DNA from: Elusimicrobiota bacterium
GTDB lineage: Bacteria > Elusimicrobiota > Elusimicrobia > Elusimicrobiales > UBA9959
DNA length: 64,000 bases
Assembly (NCBI GenBank): GCA_003482905.1
Contig: DMXM01000036.1
Coordinates: 123,654 to 187,653, forward strand
Reading direction: 5' to 3'
Below, piece after piece: positions 1-7,757 of this stretch. Position 1 is the stretch's first letter, and each line of letters starts with the position of its first letter. The position numbers were made by a program, and so were the translations under genes. Below the pieces are notes generated by a model, which ran no database searches, was not told the DNA's origin, and saw only the letters and a program-made list of their open reading frames with translations.

Positions 1-1
1 G

Positions 2-235
2 ATGGTCTACGGCCACAGGGCCGAAGGCGCGGCCAAGAAATATTCCTACCTGGACCTGGCCGTGATGTCGGATAAACCGCTCCCCGCCGCGCGCATGGAA
101 AAGCTCGAGGCCGTCTTCAAGGCCGCGGCTTTCCCTTTCCGCGTTGAAGTAATCTGCTGGGCCGCCACCGGCCCCGGCTTCCGCAAAGAAATAAAAAAAA
201 CCGGCGTCCTCATCCAAACCTCCCCGAAGAAATAA
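2..235 (+). CDS. MNT-type nucleotidyltransferase, C-terminal part, degenerate active site
   Basis: The frame is open to the left edge, so the true N-terminus may lie outside the window. The 77 visible residues match the end of the minimal nucleotidyltransferase (HI0073/MntA-like) family: a G-x-R-A-x-G loop followed by S-x-L-D-L-A-V and a C-terminal PFRVEVICW...FRKEIKKTGVLIQ block typical of the fold. In active members the loop reads GS...SD-x-D. Here it is YGHRAEG...SYLDLAV, so the GS serine is His and the first metal-binding Asp is Tyr. That predicts weak or no catalysis. Family members usually pair with a HEPN (DUF86/HI0074) protein; any partner would be upstream and is not visible. The family call is fairly firm; the activity is doubtful. 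Confidence 0.65.
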   Translation: MVYGHRAEGAAKKYSYLDLAVMSDKPLPAARMEKLEAVFKAAAFPFRVEVICWAATGPGFRKEIKKTGVLIQTSPKK

Positions 236-262
236 TTAAGCCCGCGTCCGCTCAATGGGTTC

Positions 263-395
263 GGGGCGCCAAGGGGGCCGGAACGCAAAACCGGCGTCGC
301 GCACACCGTGCGCGCGCCTGCCCGCCTCAGCCCTCGCGCTTATGCAAGCTCGGGCTTCCGGCAGGCTTTTGCTAACCCGGCCCCCTCGTCGCCCC
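263..395 (+). repeat. Structured intergenic repeat, copy A
   Basis: A 133-bp element between the nucleotidyltransferase and mtaB. The outer arms 263-281 and 377-395 are complementary at 16 of 19 positions. Inside them, GCAAAACC (285-292) faces GGCTTTTGC (364-372). Two inner hairpins follow: CGCGCAC-ACC-GTGCGCG near 297-313, and a longer one whose apex reads TCGCGCTTATGCAAGCTC near 334-351, closed by AGCCC/GGGCT and CTGCC/GGCAG. About 105 bp of the interior is almost identical to the reverse complement of the copy at 33669-33805. The rest of the 236-432 gap holds no gene. Confidence 0.8.
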
Positions 396-426
396 TCCGG
401 CACAACCCGCCGGCCTCCTTAAATTG

Positions 427-432
427 TAAAAT
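427..432 (+). promoter_or_regulatory. Putative -10 box of mtaB
   Basis: TAAAAT lies immediately before ATG 433 and six bases before GTG 439. If it is the -10 element, transcription would begin at about 439, giving a leaderless mRNA starting on GTG. No clear -35 is visible because the upstream sequence belongs to the repeat region. Confidence 0.4.
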
Positions 433-1680
433 ATGGGGGTGAAGGTTTATTTTAAGACGGTGGGGTGCAGGGTGAACCAGGTGGAGACGGAGAGTCTCCG
501 CGAGAAGTTCGCCGGGCTGGGGCATAGCGATGCGGAGACGCCGGAAGAGGCGGACCTCGTGGTGGTGAACACCTGCTCCGTTACCGCCAAGGCCGACCGG
601 GACTGCGTGGCCTTTCTTAAGAAAACCGCCGCGGCCAATCCCAGGGCCGCCATAGCCGTAACCGGGTGCCTGGCTACACTGGAACCCGCGAAGATATTGG
701 CCGCCGCCCCCGGCGCCACGCTGTTCACCAATAAAGAAAAAGAGAACATCCCCGCCGTTTTCTGCGGTAACGCCGCCACCGCCGATTTCTTCTCCGTCAG
801 CAAATCCCACGGCAAATCACGCGCCTTCATAAAAGTACAGGACGGCTGCAACCTCAAGTGCGCCTACTGCCTGGTAAACCTCGCCAGGAACGAGCTCAGA
901 TCCAAGCCGCTGGAAGCCACGGTTTCCGAAGTGAAAAAACTCATAGAAGCCGGCTTCGCCGAAATAGTCCTGTGCGGCACGCGGCTGGGAATATACCGCT
1001 GCAAAGACACCGGCGCCAATCTGGCCGAACTTGTGAAGCGCCTCTTCGCTCTTGAAGGGAATTTCCGCCTGCGCTTCTCCTCCGTCGAGTCCGAAGAACT
1101 GACAATGGAACTCCTCGCCGTGTTAAAAGCCGGCGGCCCCAAGTTCTGCCATTATTTCCACCTGCCGCTCCAGGCCGGCGCCGATCCCGTGCTTAAGGCC
1201 ATGGGCCGCCTCTACGATACCGCCCGGTATAAAGCCAAAGTGGAAGAACTCCGCGCTATTTTCCCCGGCGTCGGCATATATGCCGACATCATAGCCGGCT
1301 ACCCCACCGAAACCGAAGAGGATTTAGCTAAAGCCGCCCTCTTCGTCCGTGACTGCGGCCTCTCCGGTCTGCACGTCTTCAGCTTCTCCGCCCGCCCCGG
1401 CACAAAAGCCGCCACCCTCAAGCCGCTCTCCCCTAAAATAGTAGCCGAGCGCTCAGCCATTCTGCGCGCACTGGACGCCGAGTTGCGCGCCGCTTACGCC
1501 GCCTCCATGCTGGGCGGCGAAACAGTGGCCCTCGTCCTAAAAAACAAAGACGGCCGCGCCCTGGCCCTGGCCTCCAACTTCGTCAACCTGGAGCTGCCCG
1601 GGCCGCTCAAGGCCGGCACCCTCGTTAAATGCCGCGTAACCGCCGCCCGCGCCGGCGCTTGCCTGGCGGAGGTCGTATAA
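433..1680 (+). CDS. mtaB: tRNA threonylcarbamoyladenosine methylthiotransferase MtaB
   Basis: Radical SAM methylthiotransferase of the MiaB/RimO family, predicted to add a methylthio group to t6A37 of ANN-decoding tRNAs. Domains in order: the N-terminal UPF0004 domain with its three cluster cysteines (YFKTVGCRVNQ near residue 12, VVNTCSV near 49, VTGCLA near 79), then the radical SAM core with the CxxxCxxC motif GCNLKCAYC near residue 140, then a short TRAM-like end. At 415 residues the length is normal for MtaB. VGCRVNQVETE fits the MtaB branch. The first ATG (433) directly abuts a TAAAAT box (427-432). A GTG at 439 would give VKVYFKTVGC, matching the usual family start and a leaderless transcript. 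Confidence 0.9.
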   Translation: MGVKVYFKTVGCRVNQVETESLREKFAGLGHSDAETPEEADLVVVNTCSVTAKADRDCVAFLKKTAAANPRAAIAVTGCLATLEPAKILAAAPGATLFTNKEKENIPAVFCGNAATADFFSVSKSHGKSRAFIKVQDGCNLKCAYCLVNLARNELRSKPLEATVSEVKKLIEAGFAEIVLCGTRLGIYRCKDTGANLAELVKRLFALEGNFRLRFSSVESEELTMELLAVLKAGGPKFCHYFHLPLQAGADPVLKAMGRLYDTARYKAKVEELRAIFPGVGIYADIIAGYPTETEEDLAKAALFVRDCGLSGLHVFSFSARPGTKAATLKPLSPKIVAERSAILRALDAELRAAYAASMLGGETVALVLKNKDGRALALASNFVNLELPGPLKAGTLVKCRVTAARAGACLAEVV

Positions 1681-2219
1681 AAACCTGCCCCTCCTGCGGC
1701 TACGGCAACCCTGACGCCAGCCCTAAATGCGGCATATGCGCCCGCGACATTTCCACCGTGCCGGTCATAGTAGAGCGCCTTCCGGAAAAAGAATCCCTGG
1801 GGCTTATCCTGACCGGCCTGCTGCTGGTGGTTTGCGGCCTCGCTTTCTTTGTTTCCGGGCGTTTTGCCGATAAGCCGGCCCGGCCGGCCTCCTGGGAGAC
1901 GGAATTCTCCGACGAAGCCTCCTTTGGATATGAGGGCGTGCTCTATTCCCTGGATAAAATGGGCCAAATGCGGTTCCTGCCGCGCGAGGCTAAGCGTAAA
2001 ATAGTTCCGCTGATGTACAGCCCTGACGACAGGGTAGCCTGCGCCGCGGTAAGGCTGATAGGGGGCTGGCTCCGCTCCGGTGAGGAGCCGGAGGACGAAC
2101 AATTCTGGCTCGGGATCCTTGCCAAGGCCGCCTCTTCCGGCAGCCCTGCCGTGCGCCGTCAGGCGGCGCTGGCCGCGGAACCTGGCGGAGCGGGCAAAAA
2201 GGGCAAAAAAGCGCGATAA
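1629..2219 (+). CDS. Zinc-ribbon single-pass membrane protein
   Basis: Not a family I can name. The protein has a four-cysteine zinc ribbon (TCPSCG...KCGIC) near its N-terminus, one strong transmembrane helix (GLILTGLLLVVCGLAFFVSG) and an Ala-rich helical C-terminal part resembling a short HEAT-like repeat (RKIVPLMYSPDDRVACAAVRL). The start is uncertain. ATG 1629 would add a basic, implausible leader translated across the end of mtaB. TTG 1659 is another option. The natural start for a ribbon protein would be just before KTCPSCG, where the codon is ATA (1677), preceded by GGAGG at 1668-1672. It overlaps the end of mtaB, so translation is probably coupled. Function unknown. Confidence 0.65.
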   Translation: MPRNRRPRRRLPGGGRIKTCPSCGYGNPDASPKCGICARDISTVPVIVERLPEKESLGLILTGLLLVVCGLAFFVSGRFADKPARPASWETEFSDEASFGYEGVLYSLDKMGQMRFLPREAKRKIVPLMYSPDDRVACAAVRLIGGWLRSGEEPEDEQFWLGILAKAASSGSPAVRRQAALAAEPGGAGKKGKKAR

Positions 2220-2297
2220 TATACCGCGAACAACTTGCTATAATTAAAAAGTAAGACGCGTATATATATTAATCAAAAACGGCACGGGGGCGGCCAT

Positions 2298-4118
2298 ATG
2301 GACAGAAAAGACGGAAAGAAGAAAGAGTCTATAGACGAAATACTTTCAGACCTCAACGGTCTCCTCAATAAGATGCCGTCCATACTTGACGGGATAAGAA
2401 TGCCTGAGATAAAGCCGGTGGAGTTCTCCAAACCCGCGCCGGAGCCGGAACCGATAAAGAAAAACATGCCCCCGGCGCAGGATGCGGATAAAACCATAAT
2501 TTTAGAGTCTCTTTCCGGCCTGCCCGAAGGCGCCTCCATGCCCGGGGAAAAGCACGTCCAGCCGGCGCAGGACGCCGGAGATAAGACCGTTATCCTGGAG
2601 GCTTTCTCCTCGCTGCCCGAGGGCGCCGCGGCCCCTGAGGCTGAGAAGCTTGTCCCGCAAAGCCTCGGAGATTTTATGTTCGGAGAAGGCGCGGCCGAGC
2701 CGGCGCCGGAGCCCGCGGTAAATCCCTCCGCCTCCCAAAAAACCGAGCCCCCCGTCTCCCAATCCGAGCTGCAGCCGGAACAGCCGGAGACGGTACTTCC
2801 GCCCTCCGCCACGGACCTGCCCGCGGCCGCGGCGGCGCCGGAAAAAGCGCCCGAGGAACCGGCCAAGCCGGCGGCCGCTCCGGCGAACGTGCACGCGTTC
2901 GAAAGCACCAGGGATTTCGGCATTCCCGACATAGACGCGCTTATGCAGTTGTCCGAAGGCGACATTCAGGCGCTTGTGGAGCCTGAGCCGCAGCCGGAGC
3001 CCGAGCCCGCGCCGGCGCCTCGGCCGGATACGGCGGAACCGTCCGTGGACGAACTTGCGGAATTTGAAAAGCAAATGAAAGCGGCAGTGCCGCAGGGGGG
3101 AACGATCGTGGACATGCCCGAAGAGAAAAAGCCGGAAGCGCAGCCGGCTCCCGAAGCCGCCCAGGTCCCCGCCGCGGAACCAGAAGCGCCCGAGGCGATT
3201 TCGCCTAAAGCGGAGATGGGTTTTGAGGCTTTTACGATAGAACCAGAGACGCGCCCGGCCACCGAAGCCGCCCAGGCGGGAGAGCCTGAGGGCCTGATAA
3301 TAGAGCCGTCCGCAAAAGCGGAAGGCGGGGACGGCCTTACCCTTGACCTGGAGACACGGCCGGCTACGGAGGCCGCCGGGACGCTGCAGCTGGAGCAGCC
3401 GGGAGCTATTGGCGCGGCGCCCCAGGAGCCCGCCCCGGCCGCCGGCGGCATCGAACTTTCCATAGGCGGCCAGCCTGAAAGCGCGGGGACGCCGGGCACA
3501 CAGGATTCTTCATCCAAAGCTGAGGAGACACTGCAGGGCATGGCCTTCGAGCCGGCCAGCGCGGCAATATCCGGAGGGCAGGATAGTTCTTCCACGCCGT
3601 TCTCGGGGGATGAAACGCTGGTCGTGCCTCCCCCTTCGGGCGGCTCCGGCGACGAGGAAAGAACGGTTATTTTCGAGGCCGGCGCGGTCCCGGGGATCGT
3701 TTCGGGGGCCCAGGCCGGGGACCTGGTCGTCCTGGCGGAAAAACCCGCCCCCGAGGGAATCCCGGCCGAACGCCTGCGTTCGCTGGCCTTTCTTTATTCG
3801 GCGGAGGACAAAGCCCTTTGCGCCACCGTGCTCGCCGAGCTGGACGCCATCTGCCTGAAGTCCGCCACCAAACCTATGTTCATAAAACGCGCTTCCGTGC
3901 GGGAATGCGCGGCCGATGTGAACGCCAACTATGTCCTGCAGGCCGTCACCGACGCCGGCGCGCAGGGCTTGGTCTGCGTGGGGGCCATCCCGCAGGAGAA
4001 GATCTACGAGATAGAGAACGCGTTCAGCTCCTCGGGAGGGTTTTTTCGGCACTATGACTCCGCCTCCTTCAGCCATTCCACGGCGCTGGACCTCGTTTCT
4101 GACCTGATACTCCGCTAA
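2298..4118 (+). CDS. Long disordered Pro/Ala/Glu-rich protein with conserved C-terminal domain
   Basis: 606 residues that I do not recognise. Residues 1-35 form a short charged helix. About 35-480 are low-complexity Pro/Ala/Glu sequence with degenerate repeats: a threonine followed by I/V and LE occurs three or four times (DKTIILESLSGLPEG, DKTVILEAFSSLPEG, ERTVIFEAG), and ETRPATEAA occurs twice. The last ~120 residues look folded (GIPAERLRSLAFLYSAEDK... to ...LDLVSDLILR). A TATAAT (2239-2244) sits upstream. The next gene starts 9 bp after the stop and encodes a DnaA-like ATPase whose own C-terminal domain shows some resemblance. It could be a scaffold or adaptor; this is inferred from the context only. 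Confidence 0.7.
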   Translation: MDRKDGKKKESIDEILSDLNGLLNKMPSILDGIRMPEIKPVEFSKPAPEPEPIKKNMPPAQDADKTIILESLSGLPEGASMPGEKHVQPAQDAGDKTVILEAFSSLPEGAAAPEAEKLVPQSLGDFMFGEGAAEPAPEPAVNPSASQKTEPPVSQSELQPEQPETVLPPSATDLPAAAAAPEKAPEEPAKPAAAPANVHAFESTRDFGIPDIDALMQLSEGDIQALVEPEPQPEPEPAPAPRPDTAEPSVDELAEFEKQMKAAVPQGGTIVDMPEEKKPEAQPAPEAAQVPAAEPEAPEAISPKAEMGFEAFTIEPETRPATEAAQAGEPEGLIIEPSAKAEGGDGLTLDLETRPATEAAGTLQLEQPGAIGAAPQEPAPAAGGIELSIGGQPESAGTPGTQDSSSKAEETLQGMAFEPASAAISGGQDSSSTPFSGDETLVVPPPSGGSGDEERTVIFEAGAVPGIVSGAQAGDLVVLAEKPAPEGIPAERLRSLAFLYSAEDKALCATVLAELDAICLKSATKPMFIKRASVRECAADVNANYVLQAVTDAGAQGLVCVGAIPQEKIYEIENAFSSSGGFFRHYDSASFSHSTALDLVSDLILR

Positions 4119-4127
4119 CGGAAAAAT

Positions 4128-5801
4128 ATGATTAAAAAGTGGGAAGTGGTTCCGGCGCCCAGCGAAAAAAATCAAGGCCGGCATAAACTCCTGATAAAGG
4201 GGGATACGAAGGACATTCTGCAGATAGTCAAAAAGCTGGGCGGCCTCTGTTCCCGCCCTGAAAAGACTACGGGTGAATTTAATTTTGTCATCTATCTGTC
4301 CAGACTTGAGAAGGACACGCTGAAGAAGCTTAAGTCCGTGGCCGGTGAACAAAGCTCTCCGGCCGCGGACGCGGGTTCTTTCGGCGAGGAGCCCCCGCTT
4401 TTCGATATCCCCAGGCCCAGGCTCAAGCTGGAGCCCGCTCCGGCGCCGCAGTCCGCGCCGGCCCCGGTGATCCCGCAAACGGCTTCGCAGGGGGCTAACG
4501 TCCCGTCCATTTCCGCGCGCAGAAAGAAGTCGGCGGCCCCGGAGACCGCCGCCGAGCGGCCCGCCGCCCTGGCTCCGGCGCATCAGGCTTCCATCTCGGC
4601 CAGGGCAAAGACCAAGTGGTCCATGGAGCTGCCGCTTATCCCGACCTACAGTTTCCAGACGCTGATCTCGGGCTCGCACAACCGCTTCGCGCACGCGGCC
4701 GCCATGGCCGTGGTGGAGAACCCGGGGGTGATCTATAACCCGCTGCTGCTCTTCGGCGCGCCGGGCACCGGCAAGACTCATTTTATCAACGCCATCTCCT
4801 ATGGGCTTTCCGCCTCCATAGGACAGAACAATATTTTCGTTACCGACGGGATAAAGCTTTCCAGGGGTATTGAAATAGTCTGTAAAGAGGGGGGGATGGC
4901 CCGGCTCGAGGAGATCTTCGCCAAGGTGAAGGTGCTTATAATCGACGACGTGCATCTCCTGGCGGTCTCCGAAACCAACAAGAAATACATCTCGAAGTGG
5001 CTTAACGACTTTGTGGCGCAGAACAAGCAGATAGTGGTAACTTCGGTTTTTCCTCCTAAATCCCTGGCGGGGCTGGAGGAAGCGGCCGGCTTCCAGTTCT
5101 CGCAGGGCTGGATGGTGGACCTTAAGATGCCCGGCGCCCAGGCTTACAAGTCCATAATGACGCAGATCCTGCAGGGCCTGGACGTGAAGCTTTCGGAAGA
5201 TGAGATCACCTCTATTTTCGCCAGCGGTACGATGTCGTTCGGGGACGCCGAACGTACGCTGGGGGACATGAAGAAGCTGGAGAAGTTCCTCGTCAGCTCC
5301 CGCAACAGTCTCTCGCACCTGCAACTGCTGGACACGCTCATCGGCTTCGGCGAGACGCCGGTGCCGGGAGCCCTCAGCGACCAGGACGTACAGCAGGCCT
5401 CCGCCTGGACGCCGTCGCAGAAGGACACCTGGTTCAAATGGGGCATTTTCTACCCCAGGGGGATGAAGCGCGAGGCTGACTTCGCCCTTTATTCCCTGCA
5501 TGAGCGCGCCAGGGAGCTGGGCCTGAATACCGAATGGAGCCAGGTCTTCGCCGAGGAGTACAACTCCGACGAACTTTACGGCGTGCCGTTCAGGGTGGGG
5601 AATTACGCCAGCGAGAGGAACGTGAACGGGGTCATAGTGCTGGGACCGCAGCCGACTTCCTCCCTGGGCGCGCAGGAGGCGGAGTTCCGCCATATTGTTT
5701 TCAAGATACTGGACAGTTTTCTGATAAAGGGCGCGTGGCTCCCGCAGGGGAAATTTAAGTCGAAAGCCGCCTACGCTAAAATCCTTATGGACCTGGTGTA
5801 A
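4128..5801 (+). CDS. DnaA-like AAA+ ATPase with a non-DnaA C-terminal domain
   Basis: 557 residues. Residues 1-75 form a small alpha/beta domain. About 76-165 are a Pro/Ala linker. About 170-400 are a DnaA-type AAA+ module, entered through SHNRFAHAAAMAVVENPG as in DnaA, with Walker A GAPGTGKT near 210-217 and Walker B VLIIDDVHLL near 269-278. The DnaA domain IV helix-turn-helix (DnaA-box recognition) is absent. Instead ~120 residues (FKWGIFYPRGMKREADF... to ...KILDSFLIKG) form an unrecognised domain. It is not the replication initiator in my view; Hda-like or pilus/sporulation-associated DnaA paralogues are possible analogues. It lies 9 bp after the disordered protein and 3 bp before a histidine kinase, so these are probably one operon. 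Confidence 0.75.
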   Translation: MIKKWEVVPAPSEKNQGRHKLLIKGDTKDILQIVKKLGGLCSRPEKTTGEFNFVIYLSRLEKDTLKKLKSVAGEQSSPAADAGSFGEEPPLFDIPRPRLKLEPAPAPQSAPAPVIPQTASQGANVPSISARRKKSAAPETAAERPAALAPAHQASISARAKTKWSMELPLIPTYSFQTLISGSHNRFAHAAAMAVVENPGVIYNPLLLFGAPGTGKTHFINAISYGLSASIGQNNIFVTDGIKLSRGIEIVCKEGGMARLEEIFAKVKVLIIDDVHLLAVSETNKKYISKWLNDFVAQNKQIVVTSVFPPKSLAGLEEAAGFQFSQGWMVDLKMPGAQAYKSIMTQILQGLDVKLSEDEITSIFASGTMSFGDAERTLGDMKKLEKFLVSSRNSLSHLQLLDTLIGFGETPVPGALSDQDVQQASAWTPSQKDTWFKWGIFYPRGMKREADFALYSLHERARELGLNTEWSQVFAEEYNSDELYGVPFRVGNYASERNVNGVIVLGPQPTSSLGAQEAEFRHIVFKILDSFLIKGAWLPQGKFKSKAAYAKILMDLV

Positions 5802-5804
5802 TGA

Positions 5805-7733
5805 ATGGTTAACGAACTTATAGGGGCCGGCGTTCTGGGCGCGACCGGGGCTTTCGGGGCCTTTTGGTACCTGAAATTCCGGGAAGTCCTGCCGATTGAG
5901 GCCCGCCTGCTGGCCGCGCAGAAAGGCTTCTCCGACTTTACGTCCTTCACCAGGGAAACGATGGAGCGCGCTTACGCCCCGGAGCAGCCGGAACATTACG
6001 GGGACATCACCAACTACTACCTGATAAAACTGCACAAGGTATTCCCGGACAGTTCCATGCTGCTTTTTGAGAAAGGCCCCGGCCAGTGGAAGCTGGTGAA
6101 CTATCTTAAACATTTCAAAGTGGAGCCCAAGCTCCTGACCGCTTACAAGTGGAGCGCTTTCGACCGCAGTTCCTCGGAAGGGGACCTGCTGCGTTTCGAC
6201 GACGTAAGGGCAGGCGACTACCAGGGCGTGGAGGAGCTGTTCTCCGTTTTCGACATCAAGTCCGCGCTGATGTGCCCTTTCAGGCCGGCCGGCGGCGCCG
6301 CCGAGCGGCTGATAGTTTTCGGCGCCAATCAGCCCTCTTCCTTTGACGCGGCACAGCCCTATCTGCGTTTCGTGGCCTCCCAGCTTTCCTCCATTTCCAA
6401 GGTCTCGGACAAGGTCTTCGCGCTTAAAAAAGAGACCGACAGCCTCAAGAGCGAGGTCAGCGCGGTGGTAAAAGAACTGGATGTGGCAGGTTCGCGCCTG
6501 ATACAGCGCGCCCGCGAGCGGAAGGCGCTTTACGAGGTGGTAACGCAGGTTACCGGCCCCGGGGGCGACACCCAGAACGGCTGCTCGGCCATCCTCAATA
6601 TAGTGGCCAAAATGGTGGAGGCCGACGTGGTGGCCTGCCTGCTTTTCGACGAGGCGAAAGGCGAACTGGTGGTGAGCCCCGGATCCTACGGCATCCCGGA
6701 CGCCGAGCGCATGCTTTACAGCATCCCGGTCAGCAACCACGCCTCGGCTTCCGTGCGAACTTTTCTCAGCCGCAAACCGTTCATTACGGCGGACGCGCAG
6801 AACGATCCCGACGTGCTGACCCGCTACGCCAAGCTCTGGGAGATCCATTCGCTGATGATCGTGCCCATCTCCCTGCACGACCGCATTATCGGCGTCATGC
6901 GCGTGGGCAGCCGCCGCCAGGATTTCTTCACACCGGACCAGCTGGAATTCCTCACCATCATAGCCGACGAACTGGCCATCATCATAGAGATGGTGACGCT
7001 CTACGAGAACCTCTCCAAGACCGCGCAGGAACTGGCGCAGCTCAACAAGCTCAAAGACGAGTTCCTTTCCACCGTCAGCCACGAGCTGAAAACCCCGCTC
7101 ACCACCATAAAGGGTTTCGTGTCGGTGATCCTCAGCGGCGAGGTGGGGCCTCTTAACGAACAGCAGCTGAATTTCCTCACCGTGACGGACCAGTCCGTGA
7201 ACCGCCTTACTCATTTGATCTCCAACCTCCTCGACCTCTCCCGCCTCAACGGCAAGGTGGAGATGGAATTCCAGCGGGTCGACCTGGTGGAGCTCGTGCG
7301 CATGTCCGTTTCCACTATGCTGCTTAAGGCCAGGGAGAAGAACATTTTACTGTCGAGCACCATGGTCAAAGGCCTCCCCAGCGTGCAGGCCGATACCCGC
7401 TGGATAGGGCAGGTCGTAGACAATCTGCTTATAAATGCCATCAAATACTCCGGTGACGGCGCGAAAGTGTGCGTTAGCGGCACGGATAAAGGGGAGGCCG
7501 TAGTCATCTGCGTGGAGGACAACGGGCCGGGCATACCGGCCGAAGAGCAAAAGATGGTCTTTGATAAATTTTACCGGGGCAAGGCCAGCGCCAACCAGGT
7601 GCCGGGCACCGGCCTGGGCCTGGCCATTTCCAAATCGGTCGTGGAGAAACACGGCGGGAAGATCTGGGTGGAATCGAAGCCGGGGAAAGGTTCCAGGTTC
7701 TGTTTCGCCCTGCCGATAGCCAAGACTAAATAG
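5805..7733 (+). CDS. GAF-domain sensor histidine kinase
   Basis: 642 residues. An N-terminal hydrophobic helix (residues 4-22) probably anchors it. It is followed by a GAF-like region (~40-195), a coiled coil (~200-245), a clear GAF domain (~245-400), then HisKA with the phospho-acceptor in STVSHELKTPL (His426) and a HATPase_c domain with N box NLLINAIKYSG, G1 DNGPGIP and G2 GTGLGLAISKS. No receiver domain is attached and no response regulator follows, so its partner lies elsewhere. The start is chosen at the ATG four bases after the preceding stop, giving likely translational coupling with the DnaA-like gene. Confidence 0.9.
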   Translation: MVNELIGAGVLGATGAFGAFWYLKFREVLPIEARLLAAQKGFSDFTSFTRETMERAYAPEQPEHYGDITNYYLIKLHKVFPDSSMLLFEKGPGQWKLVNYLKHFKVEPKLLTAYKWSAFDRSSSEGDLLRFDDVRAGDYQGVEELFSVFDIKSALMCPFRPAGGAAERLIVFGANQPSSFDAAQPYLRFVASQLSSISKVSDKVFALKKETDSLKSEVSAVVKELDVAGSRLIQRARERKALYEVVTQVTGPGGDTQNGCSAILNIVAKMVEADVVACLLFDEAKGELVVSPGSYGIPDAERMLYSIPVSNHASASVRTFLSRKPFITADAQNDPDVLTRYAKLWEIHSLMIVPISLHDRIIGVMRVGSRRQDFFTPDQLEFLTIIADELAIIIEMVTLYENLSKTAQELAQLNKLKDEFLSTVSHELKTPLTTIKGFVSVILSGEVGPLNEQQLNFLTVTDQSVNRLTHLISNLLDLSRLNGKVEMEFQRVDLVELVRMSVSTMLLKAREKNILLSSTMVKGLPSVQADTRWIGQVVDNLLINAIKYSGDGAKVCVSGTDKGEAVVICVEDNGPGIPAEEQKMVFDKFYRGKASANQVPGTGLGLAISKSVVEKHGGKIWVESKPGKGSRFCFALPIAKTK

Positions 7734-7757
7734 GGCCGTCCGCGGCCGGGGGAGCTT

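Noticed and set aside
263..395. Structured element as an integron attC site
   Set aside because: The conserved RYYYAAC/GTTRRRY core boxes are absent and no integron integrase is present; Xer at 18431 is an ordinary XerC/D.
4128..5801. DnaA-like gene as the replication initiator and region as oriC
   Set aside because: The DNA-binding domain IV is missing, no DnaA-box clusters (TTATCCACA-like) are visible nearby and dnaN/recF/gyrB are absent.
3510..7214. Very long open frame on the minus strand (1234 codons)
   Set aside because: It lies wholly antisense to three clear genes, has no recognisable domain, and is rich in Arg/His/Gly as expected for an antisense shadow of GC-rich coding sequence.
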